Shown piece after piece: positions 1 through 7,601 of a stretch of DNA of 13,267 nt; the first letter of the stretch is position 1; each line of letters begins with the position of its first letter. Made by a program: the position numbers and the translations under genes. The DNA comes from Coemansia sp. RSA 922 (lineage: Eukaryota > Kickxellomycota > Kickxellomycetes > Kickxellales > Kickxellaceae): contig JANBQS010000706.1 of NCBI GenBank assembly GCA_027577415.1, positions 1 to 13,267 on the forward strand, written 5' to 3'. The notes below the pieces were generated by a model. That model made no database searches and had not been told where the DNA came from. It worked only from the letters and a program-made list of their open reading frames with translations.

Positions 1-1
1 T

Positions 2-3000
2 ATCGACGACCTAGAACGGCAGCTGGCTCGAGTAGGCTCTGTGGACAACGACGATGCCTCAGCCGACGAAGGCGCAGCTTGGCTGCCACAGGCTGCGGTG
101 GCGCCTACAGAGACTACGGCGCTTTTGGAGCCCGGCGTAACACTGCGACAGGCATTGCCGGCAAACGCAGTATGCACAACTGATGGCCGTGGGTTGTCCA
201 TCTTTGTACCACAGCAGCAGCAGCAGGAGGAGCAACAAGGCAACACTTCACTCGGCAGTGCCAACGGTGGCCTAGAGGGTTCTCCGCGGATACACTTGCG
301 CTGGACCGGCAAAGCTCGCAACAAGGCAGGCGTAGCGGCGCGAAAGCTAGGCACATGGGACGGCGTCTTCTTGCCAGTTATGCTCAGCATCTGGGGCATT
401 CTGGTGTTTGTGCGCATGGGTTATTTCCTCAGCCAAATAGGCATCATCGGCACCATTGCCAGTTTTGTTTGCGGATATACAGTTACGACCATGACGACAC
501 TGTCCATTTCAGCCATCTCCACCAACGGCACTGTCAAGGGCGGCGGGCCCTACTACATGCTGTCGCGATCGCTGGGCCCCGAGTTTGGCGGCAGCATTGG
601 GCTTATGTTCTACGCCGGTACTTTGCTCTCGGGCGTGCTCAATGCCGTGGCATTCGTCGAGCCATTATTGAGCAACTTTGGCCGCACTGCTGGTGACATC
701 ACTCACACCTTTCCTGAGGGTGTGTACTGGAACATTTTATACAGCTCGGTCTTGCTAGTGTTCTGCACTGTCGTGTGCTTGACGGGCGCGCGGGTGTTTG
801 CCAAAGCTTCGACAGTTCTATCTACGTTTATCATTGCGTCTACGGCGATGATCTTGATCTCGTTTGTCTTCCAGAAGCCATTCGTCAACGAGGAAAAGGC
901 TATTCACTATACGAGCTGGAGCTTGGCTACGTTTAAGGAGAACTTGTGGCCGGAATTGGCGCCAATCATGGAGGGCCGGCCCTCTGAGACGTTTGGCTCG
1001 GTGTTGGGCGTATTGTTCCCGGCGTGTATTGGCGTAATGGCTGGCGCATCAATGTCGTCAGCGCTACGCAAGCCTAGCAAGTCCATACCGCAGGGCACGC
1101 TGTGGGCTGTCGTCATTACGTTCATCTTGTACATGACTATTATTCTATGCTTGGGCTCGACTACAAGGCGCAGTACGCTTCGCGACAACTTTAACGTGCT
1201 CCAGGAGATCAACATCTTGCCGATCATTGTGCCCATTGGCGCCATCACCACCAGCGTCACTAGCACGCTGAGCGGCGTATTGTCGTCAGCGAGTATCCTC
1301 CAGGCTATCGCCAAGGACGACTTGTTTGCCTGTCTTCGTCCGTTTAAGCGCGTAAACCGCAGTGACAATCCGACTCGGGCCATTGTCATCACCTATGTCA
1401 TCTCGCAGTTCGCCTTCTTCATGGGCGACACTAACGCCGTGGCGCCGTACACGACCATGTTCAACCTGATCATGTTTGGCTTTGTCAACCTCGCCTGCCT
1501 TGTGCTTAAGCTGGCAGCCTCGGTCAACTTCCGACCCACTTTCCACTACTTTAAGGCGTGGACCGCGTGTTTGGGTGCACTAGGCTGTTTCGCCGTCATG
1601 CTCTTTGTCGACATGGTCTCGGCGCTCGTATCTACGGGTGTAGTCATCCTACTGTTCTTCTATGTGCACTATACGTGTCCGCCAAAACCCTGGGGTGACG
1701 TCACGCAGAGCCTCATCTACCACCAGTGTCGCAAGTACATGCTGCGCTTGGACTTGCGTAAAGACCACGTCAAGTTTTGGCGGCCACAAATCTTGCTTTT
1801 GGTCCACAACCCGCGCAGCTCCGTGCATCTGATCCGCTTCTGCAATGCTCTGAAAAAGGGCGGGCTCTACGTCATTGGACACGTAATTAAGGGCCGGTTC
1901 TACGAGCTGCTGCCAGAGTTTCAGCAGCAAGAGTCGGCCTGGATGCGGTTGATCGACGTCCTCAATGTAAAGGCCTTTTTGAATCTGGCCATTGACAAGG
2001 AAGACGATGCTGGTGCCCGCAGTATTATTTTTGGCGCTGGACTGGGCGGCATGCGTCCGAACATCGTCGTCATGGGCTTCCTTAACCTTGCCCATCGAAT
2101 GGATCCTACCTCGGTCGGCTGTCTGGACGAGTTCTGCGACGATATGCATGGCTTCGATGGCGCAATCGACGACATGGAGCTGCCTACGGACAACATCAAG
2201 CTCAACTTGCCTATATCTGCCGTTGCCTATGTGCGCATTATCGAAGACGTTTTGATGATGGGCAAGGCAGTTGGTATCGCCTATGGCTTTTCAGAACTTG
2301 GCTCTGTGCTGCCTCCAATTCCACACATGGCCACGTCGAGCTATCAGCAGAACACCGACTTGTCGTGGCAAACACCACTGCCCGTCGATATGCACCGGAG
2401 TCACACAAAGCAGTACATTGATTTGTGGCCAATTCAGATCGGTACCGCCACCACTGTAACTGGAGACAGTGACGCGCGCACATCGTATCTGACCAACTTT
2501 GACTCTTACGTGATGGTTCTGCAGCTCGGAACTGTCTTGCACTTGGTCCCGTACTGGAACAAGCACTATACGCTGCGAGTCATGTGCTTTGTCGAAAACA
2601 AGAGCGACGTTGCTGAGGAGTACCGGAGGGTGGACAAGCTGCTGCGCGACCTACGAGTGATGGCCGAGCTACATGTACACTATTTGCGTGGTGCGGGGCT
2701 TTCGACATACGATGAGGCGTCGAATGAGGCAGCCGTTCGGCAAAACCTGCCACCCAAGTTTAGTAACATACGGCCGCGGCTGGCAGAGGGGTCGGTCACT
2801 GGGCAGAGCGCGTCGTTGGATATAAAGCGGCCAAAGGCTTCAGTTGGTGAGAGTAGTGCGGTGACTGGTGCATTTAGCATGAAAGTCAATCTACCGATGC
2901 CTTTGCGCTACGAGGCCAGCAGGACGGGACGCCATAGAAGCAGCGACAACAGTCTTAATCTCAGTAGCGGAACTACCAGCAGCAGCGAGGATGACTCGGA

Positions 3001-3805
3001 TCCCGAAACTGACTCCCCTAATGGCCTTAATGGCGATATCTGTCGCAGAACGTCAGTTCAGCAATCGGCATTACCCCGGTTTGCCACCATTTCGGGTACT
3101 GACCCAAGGCAAAGACAGAACATGTCATTGAGTGGTGGCGCGTTCTGGCGCAAACGTAGATCGAGTGCTGACCCTAACCGTGGCCGCCATGTTATTATAG
3201 GCAACTTGCCGCTCGGCAGCAAGGATGTCGATATCAAGATGAGGCCACGTCGGCGCGGCTCAGATGGTGCTATGGTGCTAAGTGACTTTTATAGCCGCAC
3301 ACTGGCTGCCGTTGCCTCACAGGTAGCTACTTCGTCGACGGCGCTTGGCAAGCAAGCAACCAGCGGATCTGATGTCCCACTTGATGAACTCTCTGTCACT
3401 GGTGCGTCTCCACCAACAAGCACTGTCTGTCCTGGAAGTGCACTCAAGTCGTTTACGTTCGCTTCTGCTGCCGCTTTACCCGAGTCAGTCGAAGAAACGG
3501 CTGGCTCAGCTATGGATCCTACGACAGCGATAGATGGTAGGGATTCGGCCGAACCAACAACAACGGACTTTAACGATATGCCAGTGAATACTCAGAACCG
3601 TATACTGAACGAGATGATTCGGCACCAGTGCGATGGCTCGAGGACGGCGCTGATATTTACTACACTGCAGGCTCCAGAGCCTGGAACTTCAGATTCGGAA
3701 CAAAAGGCTATGGAGTACCTGAGGGATATTGATGCGCTGGCACATGGGCTTCCACCAGTGTTCTTGGTACACGCTACTTCACTGACAGTAACCACGTCCC
3801 TGTAG
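2..3805 (+). CDS. SLC12-family cation-chloride cotransporter, VHC1-like (5' partial)
   Basis: The product is a multipass membrane protein expected to move chloride together with K+ and/or Na+; the fungal homologue Vhc1 acts at the vacuolar membrane (family knowledge). The frame is open from base 2 to a TAG at 3803-3805, 1267 codons without introns, and no ATG or stop lies between base 2 and the GTG at 41, so the true start is left of the window. The order is: cytosolic N-terminus with a Gln/Glu-rich run (about 209-240); a hydrophobic core of about 12 segments (about 355-1670) opening with LGTWDGVFLPV (347 on) and containing GGGPYYMLSRSLG (541 on), FPACIGVMAGASMS (1015-1055) and SSASILQAIAKDD (1285-1321); then a long soluble C-terminal domain. 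The domain ends with the family signature YLRDIDALAHGLPPVFLVHA. A Ser/Thr/Arg-rich, probably disordered insert lies at about 2700-3560. Which ions it carries and in which membrane is inference. Confidence 0.93.
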   Translation: MDDLERQLARVGSVDNDDASADEGAAWLPQAAVAPTETTALLEPGVTLRQALPANAVCTTDGRGLSIFVPQQQQQEEQQGNTSLGSANGGLEGSPRIHLRWTGKARNKAGVAARKLGTWDGVFLPVMLSIWGILVFVRMGYFLSQIGIIGTIASFVCGYTVTTMTTLSISAISTNGTVKGGGPYYMLSRSLGPEFGGSIGLMFYAGTLLSGVLNAVAFVEPLLSNFGRTAGDITHTFPEGVYWNILYSSVLLVFCTVVCLTGARVFAKASTVLSTFIIASTAMILISFVFQKPFVNEEKAIHYTSWSLATFKENLWPELAPIMEGRPSETFGSVLGVLFPACIGVMAGASMSSALRKPSKSIPQGTLWAVVITFILYMTIILCLGSTTRRSTLRDNFNVLQEINILPIIVPIGAITTSVTSTLSGVLSSASILQAIAKDDLFACLRPFKRVNRSDNPTRAIVITYVISQFAFFMGDTNAVAPYTTMFNLIMFGFVNLACLVLKLAASVNFRPTFHYFKAWTACLGALGCFAVMLFVDMVSALVSTGVVILLFFYVHYTCPPKPWGDVTQSLIYHQCRKYMLRLDLRKDHVKFWRPQILLLVHNPRSSVHLIRFCNALKKGGLYVIGHVIKGRFYELLPEFQQQESAWMRLIDVLNVKAFLNLAIDKEDDAGARSIIFGAGLGGMRPNIVVMGFLNLAHRMDPTSVGCLDEFCDDMHGFDGAIDDMELPTDNIKLNLPISAVAYVRIIEDVLMMGKAVGIAYGFSELGSVLPPIPHMATSSYQQNTDLSWQTPLPVDMHRSHTKQYIDLWPIQIGTATTVTGDSDARTSYLTNFDSYVMVLQLGTVLHLVPYWNKHYTLRVMCFVENKSDVAEEYRRVDKLLRDLRVMAELHVHYLRGAGLSTYDEASNEAAVRQNLPPKFSNIRPRLAEGSVTGQSASLDIKRPKASVGESSAVTGAFSMKVNLPMPLRYEASRTGRHRSSDNSLNLSSGTTSSSEDDSDPETDSPNGLNGDICRRTSVQQSALPRFATISGTDPRQRQNMSLSGGAFWRKRRSSADPNRGRHVIIGNLPLGSKDVDIKMRPRRRGSDGAMVLSDFYSRTLAAVASQVATSSTALGKQATSGSDVPLDELSVTGASPPTSTVCPGSALKSFTFASAAALPESVEETAGSAMDPTTAIDGRDSAEPTTTDFNDMPVNTQNRILNEMIRHQCDGSRTALIFTTLQAPEPGTSDSEQKAMEYLRDIDALAHGLPPVFLVHATSLTVTTSL

Positions 3806-3829
3806 AGTGGGTATATATACTCTAAAGTG

Positions 3830-3835
3830 TTTATT
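3830..3835 (-). terminator. Poly(A) signal AATAAA of small gene A
   Basis: On the minus strand this hexamer reads AATAAA, 100 bases after the stop codon of small gene A. It lies only 25 bases beyond the stop of the oppositely transcribed cotransporter, so the two transcripts must overlap at their 3' ends. The same site is kept in module C (7502-7507) and altered to AATAGA in the broken module B (5416-5421). Confidence 0.55.
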
Positions 3836-3934
3836 GTAATATCAATTGCCATTTAAAAAGAACAAAGTAGTTCAGGCATTGCCATAAAAAAAACTTGGAT
3901 TTGTGCAACTCTCTGTTCAGCTATTATTTGCTGA

Positions 3935-4372
3935 CTAGATAGGCGGACTGGGAATCCATTCCGTGGCACATTGTGACGCTGCATCACGTAGCTTGGCCAA
4001 ATAATCCCCTGACATCTTTCCCAAGGGGTAACCATGCGAATCCGCATGGGGATTTGACAAGCTGAACGTAAATACTTGGCCACCATCTACAAGACTGGGG
4101 AGTACAGAGTCTCTACAGGCTAGAAAATACATACATCCGTCTTTCTTGGCATGAGTGAATCCAGAAAGTCCTCTTAGCTTATTGCCTAGCTTGTCTACTT
4201 GATAATAAGATCGTCCACTGTAAATGCCGAATCTATTACCGTTTTCCCTAAAGCCCTCCCGTACAAGATCATCCTTGAAGGTAGGAAGGTTGTTGTGGTG
4301 TACTTTGAAATCGCAATGAAAGTTTAGACTTTCATCAACATAAATAAAGTAAACATAGTTCTCGTCAAGCAT
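3935..4372 (-). CDS. Small uncharacterised protein, family member A (145 aa)
   Basis: I do not recognise this protein. The first ATG of the frame is at 4372; the open frame extends 7 codons further, but the other copies also begin at this ATG. It starts MLDENYVYFIYVDESLN and shares with copy C the spaced features DENYxYFIxVDExLN, a Cys at FHC/VQC, YQxDKLG, GCMxF, an NPxxD...G...LG stretch and an AASxC...WxP ending. No signal peptide, membrane helix or known catalytic motif is visible; the segment YVYFIYV looks like a buried beta-strand. It is convergent with the cotransporter gene (129 bases between stops) and has its own TATA box, conserved 5' UTR and poly(A) signal, so it is probably expressed. 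Codons are AT-richer than in the flanking large genes. Function unknown. Confidence 0.72.
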   Translation of the reverse strand: MLDENYVYFIYVDESLNFHCDFKVHHNNLPTFKDDLVREGFRENGNRFGIYSGRSYYQVDKLGNKLRGLSGFTHAKKDGCMYFLACRDSVLPSLVDGGQVFTFSLSNPHADSHGYPLGKMSGDYLAKLRDAASQCATEWIPSPPI

Positions 4373-4384
4373 GCTGGCTTGTGG

Positions 4385-4395
4385 TAGTATCAAAT
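4385..4395 (-). promoter_or_regulatory. Start-proximal conserved 11-mer, copy A
   Basis: On the minus strand this reads ATTTGATACTA and ends 12 bases before the ATG of small gene A. The identical 11-mer lies 11 bases before the ATG of copy B and 12 before that of copy C. In A and C it extends upstream into a longer shared stretch with AGTAAAGTAATT. It may be a 5' UTR element, or simply inherited sequence. Confidence 0.5.
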
Positions 4396-4477
4396 AATTA
4401 CTTTACTAGTAGCTGAAATTGAGGGTAAGATTAAGAATACAAAATATAGTAAAGAAGGGAAGGGCTTCCTCGGACAC

Positions 4478-4485
4478 CTTTTATA
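4478..4485 (-). promoter_or_regulatory. TATA box of small gene A
   Basis: The minus strand reads TATAAAAG, a canonical TATA box, about 106 bases upstream of the ATG. Copy C has the matching TATAAAAAGG about 102 bases upstream of its ATG. In copy B the aligned bases are CCTTTTAAAAAG, where the TATA core is lost. Confidence 0.6.
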
Positions 4486-4610
4486 ATGTGGTTGAGCGGC
4501 AACTGTGCTCTTCACCTGTGTGTGTGTTTTTTTGCAATATATTTGTGACTTACAAATTCCACTGACTGTGAGCCAAGCATGACGTATTTTCTCGGCTTCA
4601 ATGACGCAAT

Positions 4611-4772
4611 TGAAAGAAAAAAGCACTACAAACACACTGTTGGCTACTTTGAACACATTTGCACAAAGAATATTTGCAATTAGTGGTTCTATTGGTATCT
4701 GAATTGCGTCATAATGACATCATCAGTCAAAGAGTGTTCTTTGAGGTCGTTCTCTTGATGGTGGTAAAGGAA
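4611..4772 (-). promoter_or_regulatory. Distal promoter block of small gene A, conserved with copy B
   Basis: About 160 bases align closely with 6114-6270, including shared strings such as AAACACACTGTTGG and ATTTGCACAAAGAATA (plus strand) and the octamer TGACATCA at 4715-4722 (TGATGTCA on the minus strand), which resembles a CRE/bZIP site. This block is absent from module C. Its conservation upstream of the coding frames suggests a regulatory role, but recent duplication alone could explain it. Confidence 0.45.
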
Positions 4773-5101
4773 ATGTTCTCCTTTTTAGCAGTTGGCATAC
4801 CAAGAATGGTCAATAGGGGCGTTTGGTATGTAAAAGAAACTGAGAGTTCTTTCATGATATTCGACGCCTAATCCATTTGTTAGTTGGATGCAAGCGACTC
4901 CCAAATATTTTGACCCGCACTTTACCTAAAGTGGCTAATAGTGAGCGCTGTCGCCCACTCGTGGACATGTGTTGTATTAATTAGCAAAGCGTCCAAGGAT
5001 GCAAATGTTTGGGAAAGGGGTTCAAAGACTCTAGGCTGCGACTGCCTTTAAACAAATAATCTCTAAGAGTTGGTAGTGTTAGACTTTCTCTCAATAGCCT
5101 A
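4773..5101. other. Spacer between modules A and B, no gene seen
   Basis: I see no supported gene here. The last 80 or so bases (from about 5030) resemble 7015-7080 in front of the module C relic (shared pattern TGCCTTTxAACAAA, later CTCAATAGC), so the B and C duplications probably included more sequence upstream than can still be matched to the cotransporter gene. A GGTTCAAAG string at 5016-5024 is not accompanied by a tRNA fold. Confidence 0.4.
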
Positions 5102-5370
5102 CGGTGACAGTGGCATATGGCATAAAATATGTTGAGGCAACAATAACGGATTTTTAACAATATTCCCATGAATAGGCATAATCATATACCGAATAAGATG
5201 ATTCGCCCGCCTTGCGGTTGCTTGAGGACAGTATTTATCCTTTCAAAACAACGAGCTTTGAAACCTGAAACCTCTGGCTCAAAGCAAAGGGCTATGGAAT
5301 GTCTGAAGGATATTGATGCGCTGGCACATGGGCTTCCCCCAATATTCTTGGTACATGTTACTTTGTAAAA
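5102..5370 (+). pseudogene. Duplicated 3' fragment of the cotransporter gene (module B)
   Basis: This is a copy of the last part of the cotransporter coding region (about 3520-3790). Matching landmarks occur in the same order: CAACAATAACGG for CAACAACAACGG, AATAAGATGATTCG for AACGAGATGATTCG, TTGAGGACAGT for TCGAGGACGGC, then GATATTGATGCGCTGGCACA, which is identical in both. The frame from 5168 to a TAA at 5366-5368 still encodes AMECLKDIDALAHGLPPIF, differing from the parent by conservative changes, but it has only about 66 codons, no membrane part and disturbed upstream sequence. It cannot make a transporter and is best read as a gene fragment carried along by duplication. Confidence 0.82.
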
Positions 5371-5498
5371 TATCACTATATCCATGTAGAGTAGGCAGGT
5401 AAACATTTTAAAGTATCTATTGTAATATAAATTATAATTTAATTAAGAACTAATGGTACATGTGCAAAACATTGTAACTGCAGCTCTCTGGTGAACTA

Positions 5499-5898
5499 TT
5501 ACTCCTCATCATAGGGCGGGCAGGGAGTCCATACCTTGAAGCATTGTGATGCCACAGGATCTATCATGCTAAGAAGTTCACTAGATGGACACCTATCCAC
5601 AAAACCTTTAGCGCTAGCAACTTCAGCAATTGGATAAACTGCACATCCATCAATCCTTTCCTGAAACTGGTCACTCCATCCACCTAGTTTTACTCCGTCG
5701 GCACTTAATTGAATGCGAGTGTGTGCTATTGGTAAGCCAAAGAATGATCTTGGGGTTGTCAAAAATCACATGTATAGCATTTCTGTTAAAGACGGGAACC
5801 TTGGCATAGAGTGCTTTGAAACCACACTCGAACTTGAATGTGTTGCCATTGTCTTCACTATAAACATACACAAAGTATATATAACCCTGGTCAAGCAT
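5499..5898 (-). pseudogene. Small-protein family member B, frameshifted
   Basis: The copy begins at ATG 5898 as MLDQGYIYFVYV and follows family members A and C for about 45 codons (including an FECGFKAL segment equivalent to FHCDFKV in A). It then leaves frame near a run of five T on the minus strand (5761-5765). The original frame continues out of register to a stop at 5671-5673. In another frame, from about 5760 to the TAA at 5499-5501, the family pattern resumes: an IDGCAVY segment equivalent to KDGCMYF, and VASQCFKVWTPCPP equivalent to AASQCATEWIPSPP. A loss of one T would explain the shift. A sequencing error in the homopolymer is possible, but the damaged TATA box and poly(A) hexamer favour a true pseudogene. 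Confidence 0.7.
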
Positions 5899-5909
5899 TT
5901 TAGCAAGAA

Positions 5910-5920
5910 TAGTATCAAAT
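5910..5920 (-). promoter_or_regulatory. Start-proximal conserved 11-mer, copy B
   Basis: The minus strand reads ATTTGATACTA, ending 11 bases before the ATG of the broken small gene B. It is identical to the elements in copies A and C, although the surrounding UTR has diverged. Confidence 0.45.
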
Positions 5921-6113
5921 AGTTTTATAATTGAAGAAAATAAGGAAGTATGAGTCTGGACCAAGAAGAAAAAAAGAGAATGGAGAGATGTACCCACCCC
6001 CTCTCTTTTTAAAAGGTAATTGAGAAGCAACTGCTCTTTACGTCTGCATTTTTTAGCAATATACTTTTTAGACTTGCCAACTCCACTGACAGCTGCACAA
6101 ATATGACGTAGTT

Positions 6114-6270
6114 GTAAGAAAAATCTCGACAAACACACTGTTGGATGCTTTGAATATATTTGCACAAAGAATACTACAAGTGGTGGGTCTATTTATAGTT
6201 GGAGTGTGTCTTAATGACATCACTGGCCAAAGCATGTTTTTTAAAGTCTTTCTTTGACGGAGGCAAAAGA
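6114..6270 (-). promoter_or_regulatory. Distal promoter block of small gene B
   Basis: This is the counterpart of 4611-4772. It keeps the CRE-like TGACATCA (plus strand) at 6215-6222 and carries a TATAAATA on the minus strand (6190-6197). In copy A the aligned bases read ACCAATAG, so the two copies differ exactly at a potential TATA box. Whether B uses this as a replacement core promoter is inference. Confidence 0.42.
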
Positions 6271-6439
6271 GCGTGTTTTTCTTTGTGGGCGGCGGCAGTG
6301 TGGGCATGGCCAAGAAAAAAATTGGGCGAGAAGCAGCAAAGCAGAGATGGTGGTATTATCTTGCAACGAGTTTGACCCTAATTCCACTGTATTGTAAGCA
6401 ACATTTACGCCTTGACCCCGTTTCTCTGAGCAAAAGTGT
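6271..6439. other. Spacer downstream of small gene D, no gene seen
   Basis: No supported gene. An ACTGTATTGTAAG string near 6386-6398 weakly resembles the poly(A)-site region of the other modules (TTTATTGTAAT), but no cotransporter-tail relic can be matched here, unlike in modules B and C. Confidence 0.35.
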
Positions 6440-6844
6440 CTATGAGGGTGGATTGTCCCTCATCAATTTACAAGTGTGTGCTGCATACATTAGCAAAGTT
6501 TCCCAGTTAAGGCAATCCAGTGCATGCTTCATCCACAGTTTCTCGACATAAATAATATATTTACACTTAGAGGCTATATCCGTTTCAGTCGGACCTATAT
6601 ACTTTCCACTCTTATCCAACATAGCGCATGCTGGTGTGGCTAGGCTGGGTAGAGCTAGGGATTTACCAGCGACAAAATTATTAATTTCTTTGGCATGTAT
6701 ACCAAGGTCCAATTGAAGATATTCAGTTTTCCTTGCTTTAAATAGACAATGGAGAGCTATGTGAAACTCTTCTCTCTCTGAATCGAAACTACAGTCGACA
6801 AATATGTAGTAGATGAACTCGTCTTCTTGAATACCTTGGGTCAT
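6440..6844 (-). CDS. Divergent small protein, family member D (134 aa)
   Basis: The frame opens with a true ATG (6842-6844) and ends with a TAG at 6440-6442. The N-terminus has EDEFIYYIFVD followed about 20 residues later by LHCLFKA, matching the family layout DENYxYFIxVD...C.xK seen in A, B and C. Further on, TDIASKCKYI resembles the AASxC segment near the C-terminus of A and C. The last 40 or so residues have no counterpart in the other members, and the central YQxDKLG and GCMxF motifs are not visible. No TATA box equivalent to A and C was found, and upstream lies an A/T-rich stretch (6845-6875). It is either a fast-diverging member or a decaying one with an accidentally open frame. Confidence 0.5.
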   Translation of the reverse strand: MTQGIQEDEFIYYIFVDCSFDSEREEFHIALHCLFKARKTEYLQLDLGIHAKEINNFVAGKSLALPSLATPACAMLDKSGKYIGPTETDIASKCKYIIYVEKLWMKHALDCLNWETLLMYAAHTCKLMRDNPPS

Positions 6845-7054
6845 TTTGAAAAAAAAAATGAAAAAAAATCTTTAGTTGAAGAAAATGCAACGAAATTTTT
6901 TAGGGAAGCAAGAGAGGTACTGCTACTTGAGCATTTGGGAAACGACAGGTGGGCGAAAAAAAAGACCCCACTCAACAGAGCCGTGACTTGGAAATGTTGC
7001 TAAGGATTGGGGAGGTGCGATGATTGCCTTTGAACAAAGAACAGCCCCAAAGAG
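6845..7054. other. Spacer upstream of small gene D
   Basis: This stretch probably holds the 5' UTR and promoter of gene D. A TTTAGTTGAAGAAAATG string (6872-6888) resembles TTATAATTGAAGAAAATA (5924-5941), just upstream of copy B's start, which ties D to the same family. There is no clear TATA box. Homopolymer A runs occur at 6850-6868 and 6956-6964. Confidence 0.35.
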
Positions 7055-7079
7055 CAGCCAGTGCTGCACTTTTTCAATA

Positions 7080-7467
7080 GCATGATGCGGCAGCGGTAGA
7101 TGGCAGGGAGTAGGTTGATGCCATAGCAGCGGACTTTAACAATTTGCAAGTGAATACTCAGAACATTATGCTGAATAAGATGATTCGGAGCCAAGTAAGG
7201 ACCGGTGAACTTGGCCTTCTGCCACTAGCTTGACTTTATGTTACAAATCCTACTTCCTAGGATACACGTGGAGACCATCATTGGCTAATGAAAACAAATG
7301 AGTGGCTGTGAACCAGCTCAATTATCCATTGAATGTGTGTTGGTTGCCTATGTGCCAAGTACAAATAATATTGAGGTTCTGTCTCATTGCGCCTCCTTTC
7401 AGAGCCTGAAGAATATTGACCCATGGACCCTCCTTCAATGCTCCTAGTACACGTTATTTTATAAACT
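7080..7467 (+). pseudogene. Duplicated 3' fragment of the cotransporter gene (module C)
   Basis: This is a more decayed copy of the cotransporter's last coding region. Clear matches are GACTTTAAC...AGTGAATACTCAGAAC (7132-7162, against 3568-3598), AATAAGATGATTCGG (7173-7187), CTGAAGAATATTGACC (7406-7421) and CTAGTACACGTTA (7444-7456). Compared with the parent, about 110 extra bases separate the two halves, and a few bases are missing after GACC, which puts the end out of frame. No useful protein remains. Confidence 0.75.
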
Positions 7468-7501
7468 GTCACTGTAGAGCAGGCTAATATAGTTTAAAGT
7501 G

Positions 7502-7507
7502 TTTATT
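7502..7507 (-). terminator. Poly(A) signal AATAAA of small gene C
   Basis: The minus strand reads AATAAA about 95 bases after the stop of small gene C, in the same context as the site of gene A. Its conservation in the two intact copies fits continued use. Confidence 0.55.
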
Positions 7508-7601
7508 GTCATTAAAGCAGGACTAATGGTTTAGCTATTGTCATGTAGAAATATTTGATTTGAAACTCTATCCTGGACTATTCCTAGTTGGTAAGAGTTG
7601 G

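Larger units (their letters stand above)
3550..4772. repeat. Duplication module A (parental-type copy)
   Basis: This is the best preserved copy of the repeating module. It runs from the last coding part of the cotransporter gene, through the convergent 3' UTRs, small gene A, its 5' UTR and TATA box, to a conserved distal promoter block. The same order of blocks, with recognisable sequence similarity, recurs at about 5102-6270 (B) and about 7080-8225 (C). Module A is taken as parental because its transporter end is continuous with the functional gene. Edges are estimated by eye. Confidence 0.75.
5102..6270. repeat. Duplication module B
   Basis: This is the second copy of the module: cotransporter tail fragment, convergent 3' region, frameshifted small gene, 5' UTR and distal promoter block, in the same order and orientation as module A. 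Several signals are damaged: the poly(A) hexamer, the proximal TATA box and the small-gene frame. The edges are approximate. Confidence 0.72.

Noticed and set aside
907..2566. Several minus-strand open frames of 80-166 codons within the cotransporter gene
   Set aside because: They are shadows of the highly supported plus-strand transporter frame and match nothing recognisable.
4390..4656. 88-codon frame directly upstream of small gene A as a 5' exon
   Set aside because: Modules B and C do not keep the frame in the aligned region, and the TATA box lies inside it, so it is promoter and 5' UTR. An ATTTCAG acceptor-like string at about 4413-4419 has no convincing partner donor conserved in C.
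5010..5030. GGTTCAAAG string as a tRNA or SINE B box
   Set aside because: No A box at the right distance and no cloverleaf can be drawn; the stretch aligns instead with sequence in front of the module C relic.
6271..6439. A fourth transporter-tail relic downstream of gene D
   Set aside because: Attempts to align it with 3590-3800 gave only short scattered matches; the GATATTGAT and CATGGGCTTCC landmarks present in B are absent.
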